From Ashinkailepas kermadecensis (taxonomy: Eukaryota; Arthropoda; Thecostraca; Neolepadidae), in contig JAOTOM010003994.1 in NCBI GenBank assembly GCA_034440615.1, forward strand, positions 143,872 through 207,871: a stretch of 64,000 nucleotides of DNA, read 5' to 3'. Position numbers and translations under genes: made by a program. The notes beneath the pieces were generated by a model. It saw only the letters and a list, made by a program, of their open reading frames with translations, did no database searches and was not told where the DNA came from. This document shows positions 21,801-34,990 of this stretch, piece after piece (within the stretch, counting starts at the first letter, position 1; each line of letters starts with the position of its first letter).

Positions 21801-24800
21801 GACAGCGACCGGCGGCCGTCTATCGGCGAGCGCCAGACGGTCCGGGGTGCTCGGGCTGGCGGCCAGCGAGCGATAGACGGCAGCCGGGAGCGGACAGCGA
21901 CCGGCGGCCGTCTATCGGCGAGCGCCACACGGTCCGGGGTGCTCGGGCTGGCGGCCAGCGAGCGATAGACGGCAGCCGGGAGCGGACAGCGACCGGCGGC
22001 CGTCTATCGGCGAGCGCCACACGGGTCCGGGGTGCTCGGGCTGGCGGCCAGCGAGCGATAGACGGCAGCCGGGAGCGGACAGCGACCGGCGGCCGTCTAT
22101 CGGCGAGCGCCACACGGTCCGGGGTGCTCGGGCTGGCGGCCAGCGAGCGATAGACGGCAGCCGGGAGCGGACAGCGACCGGCGGCCGTCTATCGGCGAGC
22201 GCCGGACGGCCGGGTGCCGGGTGCCGGGGTGCTCGGGCTGGCGGCCAGCGAGCGATAGACGGCAGCCGGGAGCGGACAGCGACCGGCGGCCGTCTATCGG
22301 CGAGCGCCACACGGTGCCGGGGTGCTCGGGCTGGCGGCCAGCGAGCGATAGACGGCAGCCGGGAGCGGACAGCGACCGGCGGCCGTCTATCGGCGAGCGC
22401 CACGACCCGGGTCCGGGGTGCTCGGGCTGGCGGCCAGCGAGCGATAGACGGCAGCCGGGAGCGGACAGCGACCGGCGGCCGTCTATCGGCGAGCGCCAGA
22501 CCCGTGCCGGTCCCGGGGTGCTCGGGCTGGCGGCCAGCGAGCGATAGACGGCAGCCGGGAGCGGACAGCGACCGGCGGCCGTCTATCGGCGAGCGCCACA
22601 CGGTCCGGGGTGCTCGGGCTGGCGGCCAGCGAGCGATAGACGGCAGCCGGGAGCGGACAGCGACCGGCGGCCGTCTATCGGCGAGCGCCACGACGGTCCG
22701 GGGTGCTCGGGCTGGCGGCCAGCGAGCGATAGACGGCAGCCGGGAGCGGACAGCGACCGGCGGCCGTCTATCGGCGAGCGCCACACGGTCCGGGGTGCTC
22801 GGGCTGGCTGGCGGCCAGCGAGCGATAGACGGCAGCCGGGAGCGGACAGCGACCGGCGGCCGTCTATCGGCGAGCGCCAGACGGTCCGGGTCTGGGGTGC
22901 TCGGGCTGGCGGCCAGCGAGCGATAGACGGCAGCCGGGAGCGGACAGCGACCGGCGGCCGTCTATCGGCGAGCGCCAGACGGCGGTGCCGGGTGCCCGGG
23001 GTGCTCGGGCTGGCGGCCAGCGAGCGATAGACGGCAGCCGGGAGCGGACAGCGACCGGCGGCCGTCTATCGGCGAGCGCCACGACGGGTCCGGGTCCCGG
23101 GGTGCTCGGGCTGGCGGCCAGCGAGCGATAGACGGCAGCCGGGAGCGGACAGCGACCGGCGGCCGTCTATCGGCGAGCGCCGTGACGGTCCCGGGGTGCT
23201 CGGGCTGGCGGCCAGCGAGCGATAGACGGCAGCCGGGAGCGGACAGCGACCGGCGGCCGTCTATCGGCGAGCGCCAGACGGTCCGGGTTGGGTGCTCGGG
23301 CTGGCGGCCAGCGAGCGATAGACGGCAGCCGGGAGCGGACAGCGACCGGCGGCCGTCTATCGGCGAGCGCCAGACGGTCCGGGGTGCTCGGGCTGGCGGC
23401 CAGCGAGCGATAGACGGCAGCCGGGAGCGGACAGCGACCGGCGGCCGTCTATCGGCGAGCGCCAGACGGTCCGGGGTGCTCGGGCTGGCGGCCAGCGAGC
23501 GATAGACGGCAGCCGGGAGCGGACAGCGACCGGCGGCCGTCTATCGGCGAGCGCCGGACCCGACGGTCCCGGGGTGCTCGGGCTGGCGGCCAGCGAGCGA
23601 TAGACGGCAGCCGGGAGCGGACAGCGACCGGCGGCCGTCCATCGGCGAGCGCCAGACGGCCGAGGGGTGCTCGGGCTGGCGGCCAGCGAGCGATGGACGG
23701 CAGCCGGGAGCCGGCGGCGACCGGCGGCCGTCTATCGGCGAGCGCCGGACGACCGGGTGCCGGGTCCCGGGGTGCTCGGGCTGGCGGCCAGCGAGCGATA
23801 GACGGCAGCCGGGAGCGGACAGCGACCGGCGGCCGTCTATCGGCGAGCGCCAGACGGTCCTGGGGTGCTCGGGCTGGCGGCCAGCGAGCGATAGACGGCA
23901 GCCGGGAGCGGACAGCGACCGGCGGCCGTCTATCGGCGAGCGCCCTGACGGTCCGGGGTGCTCGGGCTGGCGGCCAGCGAGCGATAGACGGCAGCCGGGA
24001 GCGGACAGCGACCGGCGGCCGTCTATCGGCGAGCGCCAGACGGCCGAGGGGTGCTCGGGCTGGCGGCCAGCGAGCGATGGACGGCAGCCGGGAGCGGACA
24101 GCGACCGGCGGCCGTCTATCGGCGAGCGCCAGACGGTCCGCCGGGTGCTCGGGGTGCTCGGGCTGGCGGCCAGCGAGCGATAGACGGCAGCCGGGAGCGG
24201 ACAGCGACCGGCGGCCGTCTATCGGCGAGCGCCAGACGGTCCGGGGTGCTCGGGCTGGCGGCCAGCGAGCGATAGACGGCAGCCGGGAGCGGACAGCGAC
24301 CGGCGGCCGTCTATCGGCGAGCGCCAGACGGTCCGGGGTGCTCGGGCTGGCGGCCAGCGAGCGATAGACGGCAGCCGGGAGCGGACAGCGACCGGCGGCC
24401 GTCTATCGGCGAGCGCCAGACGGGTCCGGTGGGGTGCTCGGGCTGGCGGCCAGCGAGCGATAGACGGCAGCCGGGAGCGGACAGCGACCGGCGGCCGTCT
24501 ATCGGCGAGCGCCAGACGGTCCGTCCTCCGGGGTGCTCGGGCTGGCGGCCAGCGAGCGATAGACGGCAGCCGGGAGCGGACAGCGACCGGCGGCCGTCTA
24601 TCGGCGAGCGCCAGACGGTCCGGGGTGCTCGGGCTGGCGGCCAGCGAGCGATAGACGGCAGCCGGGAGCGGACAGCGACCGGCGGCCGTCTATCGGCGAG
24701 CGCCAGACGGTGCCGGGGTGCTCGGGCTGGCGGCCAGCGAGCGATAGACGGCAGCCGGGAGCGGACAGCGACCGGCGGCCGTCTATCGGCGAGCGCCAGA

Positions 24801-27800
24801 CGGTCCCGGGGTGCTCGGGCTGGCGGCCAGCGAGCGATAGACGGCAGCCGGGAGCGGACAGCGACCGGCGGCCGTCTATCGGCGAGCGCCAGACGGTCCG
24901 GGTGCCGGGGGTGCTCGGGCTGGCGGCCAGCGAGCGATAGACGGCAGCCGGGAGCGGACAGCGACCGGCGGCCGTCTATCGGCGAGCGCCGACGCCGGGT
25001 GCCGGGTGGGGTGCTCGGGCTGGCGGCCAGCGAGCGATAGACGGCAGCCGGGAGCGGACAGCGACCGGCGGCCGTCTATCGGCGAGCGCCACACGGTCCC
25101 GGGGTGCTCGGGCTGGCGGCCAGCGAGCGATAGACGGCAGCCGGGAGCGGACAGCGACCGGCGGCCGTCTATCGGCGAGCGCCGGACGGTCCGGGTGCGG
25201 GTGCTCGGGCTGGCGGCCAGCGAGCGATAGACGGCAGCCGGGAGCGGACAGCGACCGGCGGCCGTCTATCGGCGAGCGCCGGACGGCCCGGGTGCCGGGT
25301 GCCCGGGGTGCTCGGGCTGGCGGCCAGCGAGCGATAGACGGCAGCCGGGAGCGGACAGCGACCGGCGGCCGTCTATCGGCGAGCGCCGGACGGCCCGGGT
25401 GCCCGGGGTGCTCGGGCTGGCGGCCAGCGAGCGATAGACGGCAGCCGGGAGCGGACAGCGACCGGCGGCCGTCTATCGGCGAGCGCCGGACGGCCCGGGT
25501 GCCGGGTGCCCGGGGTGCTCGGGCTGGCGGCCAGCGAGCGACAGACGGCAGCCGGGAGCGGACAGCGACCGGCGGCCGTCTATCGGCGAGCGCCGGACGG
25601 CCCGGGTGCCGGGTGCCCGGGGTGCTCGGGCTGGCGGCCAGCGAGCGATAGACGGCAGCCGGGAGCGGACAGCGACCGGCGGCCGTCTATCGGCGAGCGC
25701 CGGACCCCGGGTGCCGGGTGCCCGGGGTGCTCGGGCTGGCGGCCAGCGAGCGATAGACGGCAGCCGGGAGCGGACAGCGACCGGCGGCCGTCTATCGGCG
25801 AGCGCCGGACGGCCCGGGTGCCGGGTGCCCGGGGTGCTCGGGCTGGCGGCCAGCGAGCGACAGACGGCAGCCGGGAGCGGACAGCGACCGGCGGCCGTCT
25901 GTCGGCGAGCGCCGGACGGCCCGGGTGCCGGGTGCCCGGGGTGCTCGGGCTGGCGGCCAGCGAGCGACAGACGGCAGCCGGGAGCGGACAGCGACCGGCG
26001 GCCGTCTATCGGCGAGCGCCGGACGGCCCGGGTGCCGGGTGCCCGGGGTGCTCGGGCTGGCGGCCAGCGAGCGATAGACGGCAGCCGGGAGCGGACAGCG
26101 ACCGGCGGCCGTCTGTCGGCGAGCGCCGGACGGCCCGGGTGCCGGGTGCCCGGGGTGCTCGGGCTGGCGGCCAGCGAGCGACAGACGGCAGCCGGGAGCG
26201 GACAGCGACCGGCGGCCGTCTGTCGGCGAGCGCCGGACGGCCCGGGTGCCGGGTGCCCGGGGTGCTCGGGCTGGCGGCCAGCGAGCGACAGACGGCAGCC
26301 GGGAGCGGACAGCGACCGGCGGCCGTCTGTCGGCGAGCGCCGGACGGCCCGGGTGCCGGGTGCCCGGGGTGCTCGGGCTGGCGGCCAGCGAGCGACAGAC
26401 GGCAGCCGGGAGCGGACAGCGACCGGCGGCCGTCTGTCGGCGAGCGCCGGACGGCCCGGGTGCCGGGTGCCCGGGGTGCTCGGGCTGGCGGCCAGCGAGC
26501 GACAGACGGCAGCCGGGAGCGGACAGCGACCGGCGGCCGTCTGTCGGCGAGCGCCGGACGGCCCGGGTGCCGGGTGCCCGGGGTGCTCGGGCTGGCGGCC
26601 AGCGAGCGATAGACGGCAGCCGGGAGCGGACAGCGACCGGCGGCCGTCTATCGGCGAGCGCCGGACGGCCCGGGTGCCGGGTGCCCGGGGTGCTCGGGCT
26701 GGCGGCCAGCGAGCGACAGACGGCAGCCGGGAGCGGACAGCGACCGGCGGCCGTCTGTCGGCGAGCGCCGGACGGCCCGGGTGCCGGGTGCCCGGGGTGC
26801 TCGGGCTGGCGGCCAGCGAGCGACAGACGGCAGCCGGGAGCGGACAGCGACCGGCGGCCGTCTGTCGGCGAGCGCCGGACGGCCCGGGTGCCGGGTGCCC
26901 GGGGTGCTCGGGCTGGCGGCCAGCGAGCGATAGACGGCAGCCGGGAGCGGACAGCGACCGGCGGCCGTCTATCGGCGAGCGCCGGACGGCCCGGGTGCCG
27001 GGTGCCCGGGGTGCTCGGGCTGGCGGCCAGCGAGCGACAGACGGCAGCCGGGAGCGGACAGCGACCGGCGGCCGTCTATCGGCGAGCGCCGGACGGCCCG
27101 GGTGCCGGGTGCCCGGGGTGCTCGGGCTGGCGGCCAGCGAGCGACAGACGGCAGCCGGGAGCGGACAGCGACCGGCGGCCGTCTGTCGGCGAGCGCCGGA
27201 CGGCCCGGGTGCCGGGTGCCCGGGGTGCTCGGGCTGGCGGCCAGCGAGCGACAGACGGCAGCCGGGAGCGGACAGCGACCGGCGGCCGTCTGTCGGCGAG
27301 CGCCGGACGGCCCGGGTGCCGGGTGCCCGGGGTGCTCGGGCTGGCGGCCAGCGAGCGACAGACGGCAGCCGGGAGCGGACAGCGACCGGCGGCCGTCTGT
27401 CGGCGAGCGCCGGACGGCCCGGGTGCCGGGTGCCCGGGGTGCTCGGGCTGGCGGCCAGCGAGCGACAGACGGCAGCCGGGAGCGGACAGCGACCGGCGGC
27501 CGTCTGTCGGCGAGCGCCGGACGGCCCGGGTGCCGGGTGCCCGGGGTGCTCGGGCTGGCGGCCAGCGAGCGACAGACGGCAGCCGGGAGCGGACAGCGAC
27601 CGGCGGCCGTCTGTCGGCGAGCGCCGGACGGCCCGGGTGCCGGGTGCCCGGGGTGCTCGGGCTGGCGGCCAGCGAGCGACAGACGGCAGCCGGGAGCGGA
27701 CAGCGACCGGCGGCCGTCTGTCGGCGAGCGCCGGACGGCCCGGGTGCCGGGTGCCCGGGGTGCTCGGGCTGGCGGCCAGCGAGCGACAGACGGCAGCCGG

Positions 27801-29433
27801 GAGCGGACAGCGACCGGCGGCCGTCTGTCGGCGAGCGCCGGACGGCCCGGGTGCCGGGTGCCCGGGGTGCTCGGGCTGGCGGCCAGCGAGCGACAGACGG
27901 CAGCCGGGAGCGGACAGCGACCGGCGGCCGTCTGTCGGCGAGCGCCGGACGGCCCGGGTGCCGGGTGCCCGGGGTGCTCGGGCTGGCGGCCAGCGAGCGA
28001 CAGACGGCAGCCGGGAGCGGACAGCGACCGGCGGCCGTCTGTCGGCGAGCGCCGGACGGCCCGGGTGCCGGGTGCCCGGGGTGCTCGGGCTGGCGGCCAG
28101 CGAGCGATAGACGGCAGCCGGGAGCGGACAGCGACCGGCGGCCGTCTATCGGCGAGCGCCGGACGGCCCGGGTGCCGGGTGCCCGGGGTGCTCGGGCTGG
28201 CGGCCAGCGAGCGATAGACGGCAGCCGGGAGCGGACAGCGACCGGCGGCCGTCTATCGGCGAGCGCCGGACCCCGGGTGCCGGGTGCCCGGGGTGCTCGG
28301 GCTGGCGGCCAGCGAGCGATAGACGGCAGCCGGGAGCGGACAGCGACCGGCGGCCGTCTGTCGGCGAGCGCCGGACGGCCCGGGTGCCGGGTGCCCGGGG
28401 TGCTCGGGCTGGCGGCCAGCGAGCGACAGACGGCAGCCGGGAGCGGACAGCGACCGGCGGCCGTCTATCGGCGAGCGCCGGACGGCCCGGGTGCCGTGGG
28501 GGAGACGGCGGGTGCCGGGTGCCCGGGGTGCTCGGGCTGGCGGCCAGCGAGCGATAGACGGCAGCCGGGAGCGGACAGCGACCGGCGGCCGTCTATCGGC
28601 GAGCGCCGGACGGCCCGGGTGCCGGGTGCCCGGGGTGCTCGGGCTGGCGGCCAGCGAGCGACAGACGGCAGCCGGGAGCGGACAGCGACCGGCGGCCGTC
28701 TATCGGCGAGCGCCGGACGGCCCGGGTGCCGGGTGCCCGGGGTGCTCGGGCTGGCGGCCAGCGAGCGATAGACGGCAGCCGGGAGCGGACAGCGACCGGC
28801 GGCCGTCTGTCGGCGAGCGCCGGACGGCCCGGGTGCCGGGTGCCCGGGGTGCTCGGGCTGGCGGCCAGCGAGCGACAGACGGCAGCCGGGAGCGGACAGC
28901 GACCGGCGGCCGTCTGTCGGCGAGCGCCGGACGGCCCGGGTGCCGGGTGCCCGGGGTGCTCGGGCTGGCGGCCAGCGAGCGACAGACGGCAGCCGGGAGC
29001 GGACAGCGACCGGCGGCCGTCTATCGGCGAGCGCCGGACGGCCCGGGTGCCGGGTGCCCGGGGTGCTCGGGCTGGCGGCCAGCGAGCGACAGACGGCAGC
29101 CGGGAGCGGACAGCGACCGGCGGCCGTCTATCGGCGAGCGCCGGACGGCCCGGGTGCCGGGTGCCCGGGGTGCTCGGGCTGGCGGCCAGCGAGCGATAGA
29201 CGGCAGCCGGGAGCGGACAGCGACCGGCGGCCGTCTATCGGCGAGCGCCGGACGGCCCGGGTGCCGGGTGCCCGGGGTGCTCGGGCTGGCGGCCAGCGAG
29301 CGATAGACGGCAGCCGGGAGCGGACAGCGACCGGCGGCCGTCTGTCGGCGAGCGCCGGACGGCCCGGGTGCCGGGTGCCCGGGGTGCTCGGGCTGGCGGC
29401 CAGCGAGCGACAGACGGCAGCCGGGAGCGACCG
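18811..29433. repeat. Satellite block 2: GC-rich 92-107-bp dyad satellite
   Basis: About 10.6 kb. Each unit contains GGTGCTCGGGCTGGCGGCC, GCGAGCGATAGACGGC, AGCCGGGAGCGGACAGCG and ACCGGCGGCCGTCTATC. In the left part (18.8-25.2 kb) units are mostly 92 bp with a short variable linker after GCGCC. In the right part (25.2-29.4 kb) a 107-bp form with CCGGGTGCCGGGTGCCC is nearly uniform. Each unit has a 10-bp inverted repeat, GATAGACGGC facing GCCGTCTATC, about 25 nt apart. GATAGACGGC plus GGGAGCG is the reverse complement of the block 1 monomer, so the blocks are related. Open frames of up to 841 codons recur here but carry only repeat-derived peptide. Confidence 0.96.
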
Positions 29434-32400
29434 GACTTGGACTTGGACTTGGACTTGGACTTGGACTTGGACTTGGACTTGGACTTGGACTTGGACTTGG
29501 ACTTGGACTTGGACTTGGACTTGGACTTGGACTTGGACTTGGACTTGGACTTGGACTTGGACTTGGACTTAGACTTGGACTTGGACTTGGACTTGGACTT
29601 GGACTTGGACTTGGACTTGGACTTGGACTTGGACTTGGACTTGGACTTGGACTTGGACTTGGACTTGGACTTGGACTTGGACTTGGACTTGGACTTGGAC
29701 TTGGACTTGGACTTGACTTGGACTTGGACTTGGACTTGGACTTGGACTTGGACTTGGACTTGGACTTGGACTTGGACTTGGACTTGGACTTGGACTTGGA
29801 CTTGGACTTGGACTTGGACTTGGACTTGGACTTGGACTTGGACTTGGACTTGGACTTGGACTTGGACTTGGACTTGGACTTGGACTTGGACTTGGACTTG
29901 GACTTGGACTTGGACTTGGACTTGGACTTGGACTTGGACTTGGACTTGGACTTGGACTTGGACTTGGACTTGGACTTGGACTTGGACTTGGACTTGGACT
30001 TGGACTTGGACTTGGACTTGGACTTGGACTTGACTTGGACTTGGACTTGGACTTGGACTTGGACTTGGACTTGGACTTGGACTTGGACTTGGACTTGGAC
30101 TTGGACTTGGACTTGGACTTGGACTTGGACTTGGACTTGGACTTGGACTTGGACTTGGACTTGGACTTGGACTTGGACTTGGACTTGGACTTGGACTTGG
30201 ACTTGGACTTGGACTTGGACTTGGACTTGGACTTGGACTTGGACTTGGACTTGGACTTGGACTTGGACTTGGACTTGGACTTGGACTTGGACTTGGACTT
30301 GGACTTGGACTTGGACTTGGACTTGGACTTGGACTTGGACTTGGACTTGGACTTGGACTTGGACTTGGACTTGGACTTGGACTTGGACTTGGACTTGGAC
30401 TTGGACTTGGACTTGGACTTGGACTTGGACTTGGACTTGGACTTGGACTTGGACTTGGACTTGGACTTGGACTTGGACTTGGACTTGGACTTGGACTTGG
30501 ACTTGGACTTGGACTTGGACTTGGACTTGGACTTGGACTTGGACTTGGACTTGGACTTGGACTTGGACTTGGACTTGGACTTGGACTTGGACTTGGACTT
30601 GGACTTGGACTTGGACTTGGACTTGGACTTGGACTTGGACTTGGACTTGGACTTGGACTTGGACTTGGACTTGACTTGGACTTGGACTTGGACTTGGACT
30701 TGGACTTGGACTTGGACTTGGACTTGGACTTGGACTTGGACTTGGACTTGGACTTGGACTTGGACTTGGACTTGGACTTGGACTTGGACTTTGACTTGGA
30801 CTTGGACTTGGACTTGGACTTGGACTTGGACTTGGACTTGGACTTGGACTTGGACTTGGACTTGGACTTGGACTTGGACTTGGACTTGGACTTGGACTTG
30901 GACTTGGACTTGGACTTGGACTTGGACTTGACTTGGACTTGGACTTGGACTTGGACTTGGACTTGGACTTGGACTTGGACTTGGACTTGGACTTGGACTT
31001 GGACTTGGACTTGGACTTGGACTTGGACTTGGACTTGGACTTGGACTTGGACTTGGACTTGGACTTGGACTTGGACTTGGACTTGGACTTGGACTTGGAC
31101 TTGGACTTGGACTTGGACTTGGACTTGGACTTGGACTTGGACTTGGACTTGGACTTGGACTTGGACTTGGACTTGGACTTGGACTTGGACTTGGACTTGG
31201 ACTTGGACTTGGACTTGGACTTGGACTTGGACTTGGACTTGGACTTGGACTTGGACTTGGACTTGGACTTGGACTTGGACTTGGACTTGGACTTGGACTT
31301 GGACTTGGACTTGGACTTGGACTTGGACTTGGACTTGGACTTGGACTTGGACTTGGACTTGGACTTGGACTTGGACTTGGACTTGGACTTGGACTTGGAC
31401 TTGGACTTGGACTTGGACTTGGACTTGGACTTGGACTTGGACTTGGACTTGGACTTGGACTTGGACTTGGACTTGGACTTGGACTTGGACTTGGACTTGG
31501 ACTTGGACTTGGACTTGGACTTGGACTTGGACTTGGACTTGGACTTGGACTTGGACTTGGACTTGGACTTGGACTTGGACTTGGACTTGGACTTGGACTT
31601 GGACTTGGACTTGGACTTGGACTTGACTTGACTTGGACTTGGACTTGGACTTGGACTTGGACTTGGACTTGGACTTGGACTTGGACTTGGACTTGGACTT
31701 GGACTTGGACTTGGACTTGGACTTGGACTTGGACTTGGACTTGGACTTGGACTTGGACTTGGACTTGGACTTGGACTTGGACTTGGACTTGGACTTGGAC
31801 TTGGACTTGGACTTGGACTTGGACTTGGACTTGGACTTGGACTTGGACTTGGACTTGGACTTGGACTTGGACTTGGACTTGGACTTGGACTTGGACTTGG
31901 ACTTGGACTTGGACTTGGACTTGGACTTGGACTTGGACTTGGACTTGGACTTGGACTTGGACTTGGACTTGGACTTGGACTTGGACTTGGACTTGGACTT
32001 GGACTTGGACTTGGACTTGGACTTGGACTTGGACTTGGACTTGGACTTGGACTTGGACTTGGACTTGGACTTGGACTTGGACTTGGACTTGGACTTGGAC
32101 TTGGACTTGGACTTGGACTTGGACTTGGACTTGGACTTGGACTTGGACTTGGACTTGGACTTGGACTTGGACTTGGACTTGGACTTGGACTTGGACTTGG
32201 ACTTGGACTTGGACTTGGACTTGGACTTGGACTTGGACTTGGACTTGGACTTGGACTTGGACTTGGACTTGGACTTGGACTTGGACTTGGACTTGGACTT
32301 GGACTTGGACTTGGACTTGGACTTGGACTTGGACTTGGACTTGGACTTGGACTTGGACTTGGACTTGGACTTGGACTTGGACTTGGACTTGGACTTGGAC

Positions 32401-33143
32401 TTGGACTTGGACTTGGACTTGGACTTGGACTTGGACTTGGACTTGGACTTGGACTTGGACTTGGACTTGGACTTGGACTTGGACTTGGACTTGGACTTGG
32501 ACTTGGACTTGGACTTGGACTTGGACTTGGACTTGGACTTGGACTTGGACTTGGACTTGGACTTGGACTTGGACTTGGACTTGGACTTGGACTTGGACTT
32601 GGACTTGGACTTGGACTTGGACTTGGACTTGGACTTGGACTTGGACTTGGACTTGGACTTGGACTTGGACTTGGACTTGGACTTGGACTTGGACTTGGAC
32701 TTGGACTTGGACTTGGACTTGGACTTGGACTTGGACTTGGACTTGGACTTGGACTTGGACTTGGACTTGGACTTGGACTTGGACTTGGACTTGGACTTGG
32801 ACTTGGACTTGGACTTGGACTTGGACTTGGACTTGGACTTGGACTTGGACTTGGACTTGGACTTGGACTTGGACTTGGACTTGGACTTGGACTTGGACTT
32901 GGACTTGGACTTGGACTTGGACTTGGACTTGGACTTGGACTTGGACTTGACTTGGACTTGGACTTGGACTTGGACTTGGACTTGGACTTGGACTTGGACT
33001 TGGACTTGGACTTGGACTTGGACTTGGACTTGGACTTGGACTTGGACTTGGACTTGGACTTGGACTTGGACTTGGACTTGGACTTGGACTTGGACTTGGA
33101 CTTGGACTTGGACTTGGACTTGGACTTGGACTTGGACTTGGAC
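29434..33143. repeat. Satellite block 3: (TTGGAC)n hexamer, about 3.7 kb
   Basis: Roughly 615 hexamers, nearly perfect. Single-base losses (TTGACTTG) at about 29713, 30031, 30671, 30928, 31624/31629 and 32947 shift register. One TTAGAC unit lies near 29570 and one extra T near 30790. It joins block 2 in mid-unit and ends abruptly at GGACAAGTAGAACC. Confidence 0.98.
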
Positions 33144-34320
33144 AAGTAGAACCTTAAATTCTTTCGGTACAAAGCTTTCAATATTTTCCCATCCGACCAG
33201 GCAACAAGACGTCCGACCAGATCCCGGCCACCTTCTCCCTCCCCTCTCATGTGGAATTGAAATACCGCCGAACCCGACCCGCAGTACGTGTCGCGTTCAA
33301 AGGCGGCATAAAAAAACACCATCAGCCTCGCATGTGGGCCAAAACAGAAGGTTGGGTCCCCATCCAGTTGTGAGGTCGTTGGCCCGGTGAAAGTTATAGA
33401 CCCCGGCATACCGTCCTGACGGCCAGAGGCGATTTCACAACATACACGGCCTAAAGGGAATACAAAAATGCACTCCCACGAATCAAGAAAAACAACACAA
33501 TCCGGAGCCCTGTGAGTGGCCAAAGGAGTGGAGGAGACGGGTCAAATCGAATCGAAGAAAACCGGAAGGCACAGAGAAAACGCTCGCTCTGAGACCCTCT
33601 CGCTCGATCTCGCTCTCGCTCGGGGACACTCACTCAGTCAGTCTCTCACGCACGGACGGAGCTCAGGCAGCGTCGAGACGACCGAAGAGGCCCGCCGAGC
33701 AACAAACATGTCAGTGCCATCGGTCTGCCATGACTTCCTTCTTCCAAACCGGTATATTTCCAATCACAGCTACTTTCCCCTCAACCTAATTCACTGTTGA
33801 ATGGAGCGACACGTATTAAATGGGGGGGGCAATTACACTATGTGATGTGTGCGGTATGTGTGACACGGCCGGTGGCGCCTACGTCGCACGCCTAGCATAG
33901 AAGGTCAGAGTATGTAGGTATGCATGAGGAAGAAGTATGTCGCGTGCAAGAATGCAGAGGTGGGAGTTTGCGAGTAGTGTGTGTGTAAGCAGTGCGTGGG
34001 CGTAATGTGATGCGGTGTATATAAATATAAATATATTAGATTATGCATAGAAATACTGTGGTGGCCTTAGCAGAGACACGGAGCAGTTACCCAGCCATTG
34101 ACGGGCAGGATTAGCGGTGAAAGGGAATACTTGGGATAAAGAAAGGTGGCATAGTTTGAAATAACGAGCAGGGGTACTATGCACACATCGGATCGTCACA
34201 TCCTCTTCGGATCCACCTTGGGCTGGCGACAGGCTGCATATAATGTATGCATGTATGTGCATGTATCTGTATGTATCTGTACGTGATGTATCTTTGTATG
34301 ATGGAGAGTTCGGCGCGTAA
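33144..34320. other. No gene recognised
   Basis: A stretch with CTCGCTCGATCTCGCTCTCG-type simple sequence lies at 33590-33650. AT-rich DNA follows, with (TGTA)-like low complexity near 34240-34290. No protein similarity was found by eye. Confidence 0.5.
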
Positions 34321-34369
34321 ATCTGCTCCGAAAAATGGCGGGCACGCCGTGCGTCGGCGCCGCGCAGCT

Positions 34370-34535
34370 GGAGCAGCTGCGACGCATCAGCTGGGCGCGC
34401 GTGATCTGCTACAACGTCGACACCATCTCCGTCGTCCAGCCGGACGACTTCGTCGCCCAGTCGGAGACCAACAAGCTGACGCCCTGCGACGACATTCCCG
34501 CCGTTGGCCTGGGCTTCTGGCGCAGTGACACCTGA
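34370..34535 (+). CDS. Heme peroxidase C-terminal exon, opposite strand to the other exons
   Basis: After the acceptor-like CCGCGCAG the frame reads LEQLRRISWARVICYNV, then TISVVQPDDF, CDDIPAVGLGFW and a TGA at 34533. This is the typical end of animal heme peroxidases (QLEQIRK..LARVLCDN..I..VQP..F..CEDIP..DL..W). It is where the last exon of the 38-46 kb gene would be expected, but it points the other way. Its apparent phase 0 acceptor also does not match the phase 1 donor of the exon at 38319. It may be the inverted end of the same gene, a separate paralogue, or a mis-oriented contig. Confidence 0.8.
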
Positions 34536-34540
34536 GCGGC

Positions 34541-34990
34541 GGGGGGGGGGGGGGTGATGGCGTCCAGATGTGCGACTGGTGGAAGAATGCATGGGGAGGC
34601 GAAGGGACACGCCAGAGAGGAGTGCAGAATGTATGAATGTACGGAGACGCGAAGGGAACGCGTGGGAAGCCAACGATGGGTGCGGGGATGCGGGAATGTA
34701 CGGAGACGCGAAGGAAACGCGTGGGGAGCCAACGATGGGTGCAGGAATGTGGGAATGTACGGTGACGCGAAGGAAACGCGAGGGGAGCCAACGATGGGTG
34801 CAGGAATGTGGGAATGTATGCGGAGGCGAAGGAATGCGCGAGGGTAGCCAGCGATGGGTGCAGGAATGCAGGAATGCATGGAATCCAGGAGGAATGCATG
34901 GAATTCGTGAGGGGTGCAGGCATGGGAAACACAAGAATATGCAGGGGGAGCCAATGAGGGTGGAGGGATGCGTGAAGGAAGGGGATACGT
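34541..34990. repeat. About 59-bp minisatellite after the peroxidase exon
   Basis: It starts with a G homopolymer. Units contain GAATGTACGG, GACGCGAAGGAAACGCG and GCCAACGATGGGTGCAGG; GAATGTAC anchors at 34694 and 34753. It degenerates to the right into shorter GGAATGCATGGAAT repeats. Confidence 0.9.

Noticed and set aside
25606..28771. Overlapping frames of 834 and 841 codons in the GC-rich satellite
   Set aside because: The same peptide repeats in all plus frames because the unit lacks stops; divergence between units shows no codon pattern.
29021..33523. 1500-codon minus-strand frame of Ser-Pro, Ser-Lys and Gln-Val repeats
   Set aside because: It is the translation of the TTGGAC hexamer plus satellite block 2; register slips change the dipeptide. 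No start context, splice structure or conserved domain.
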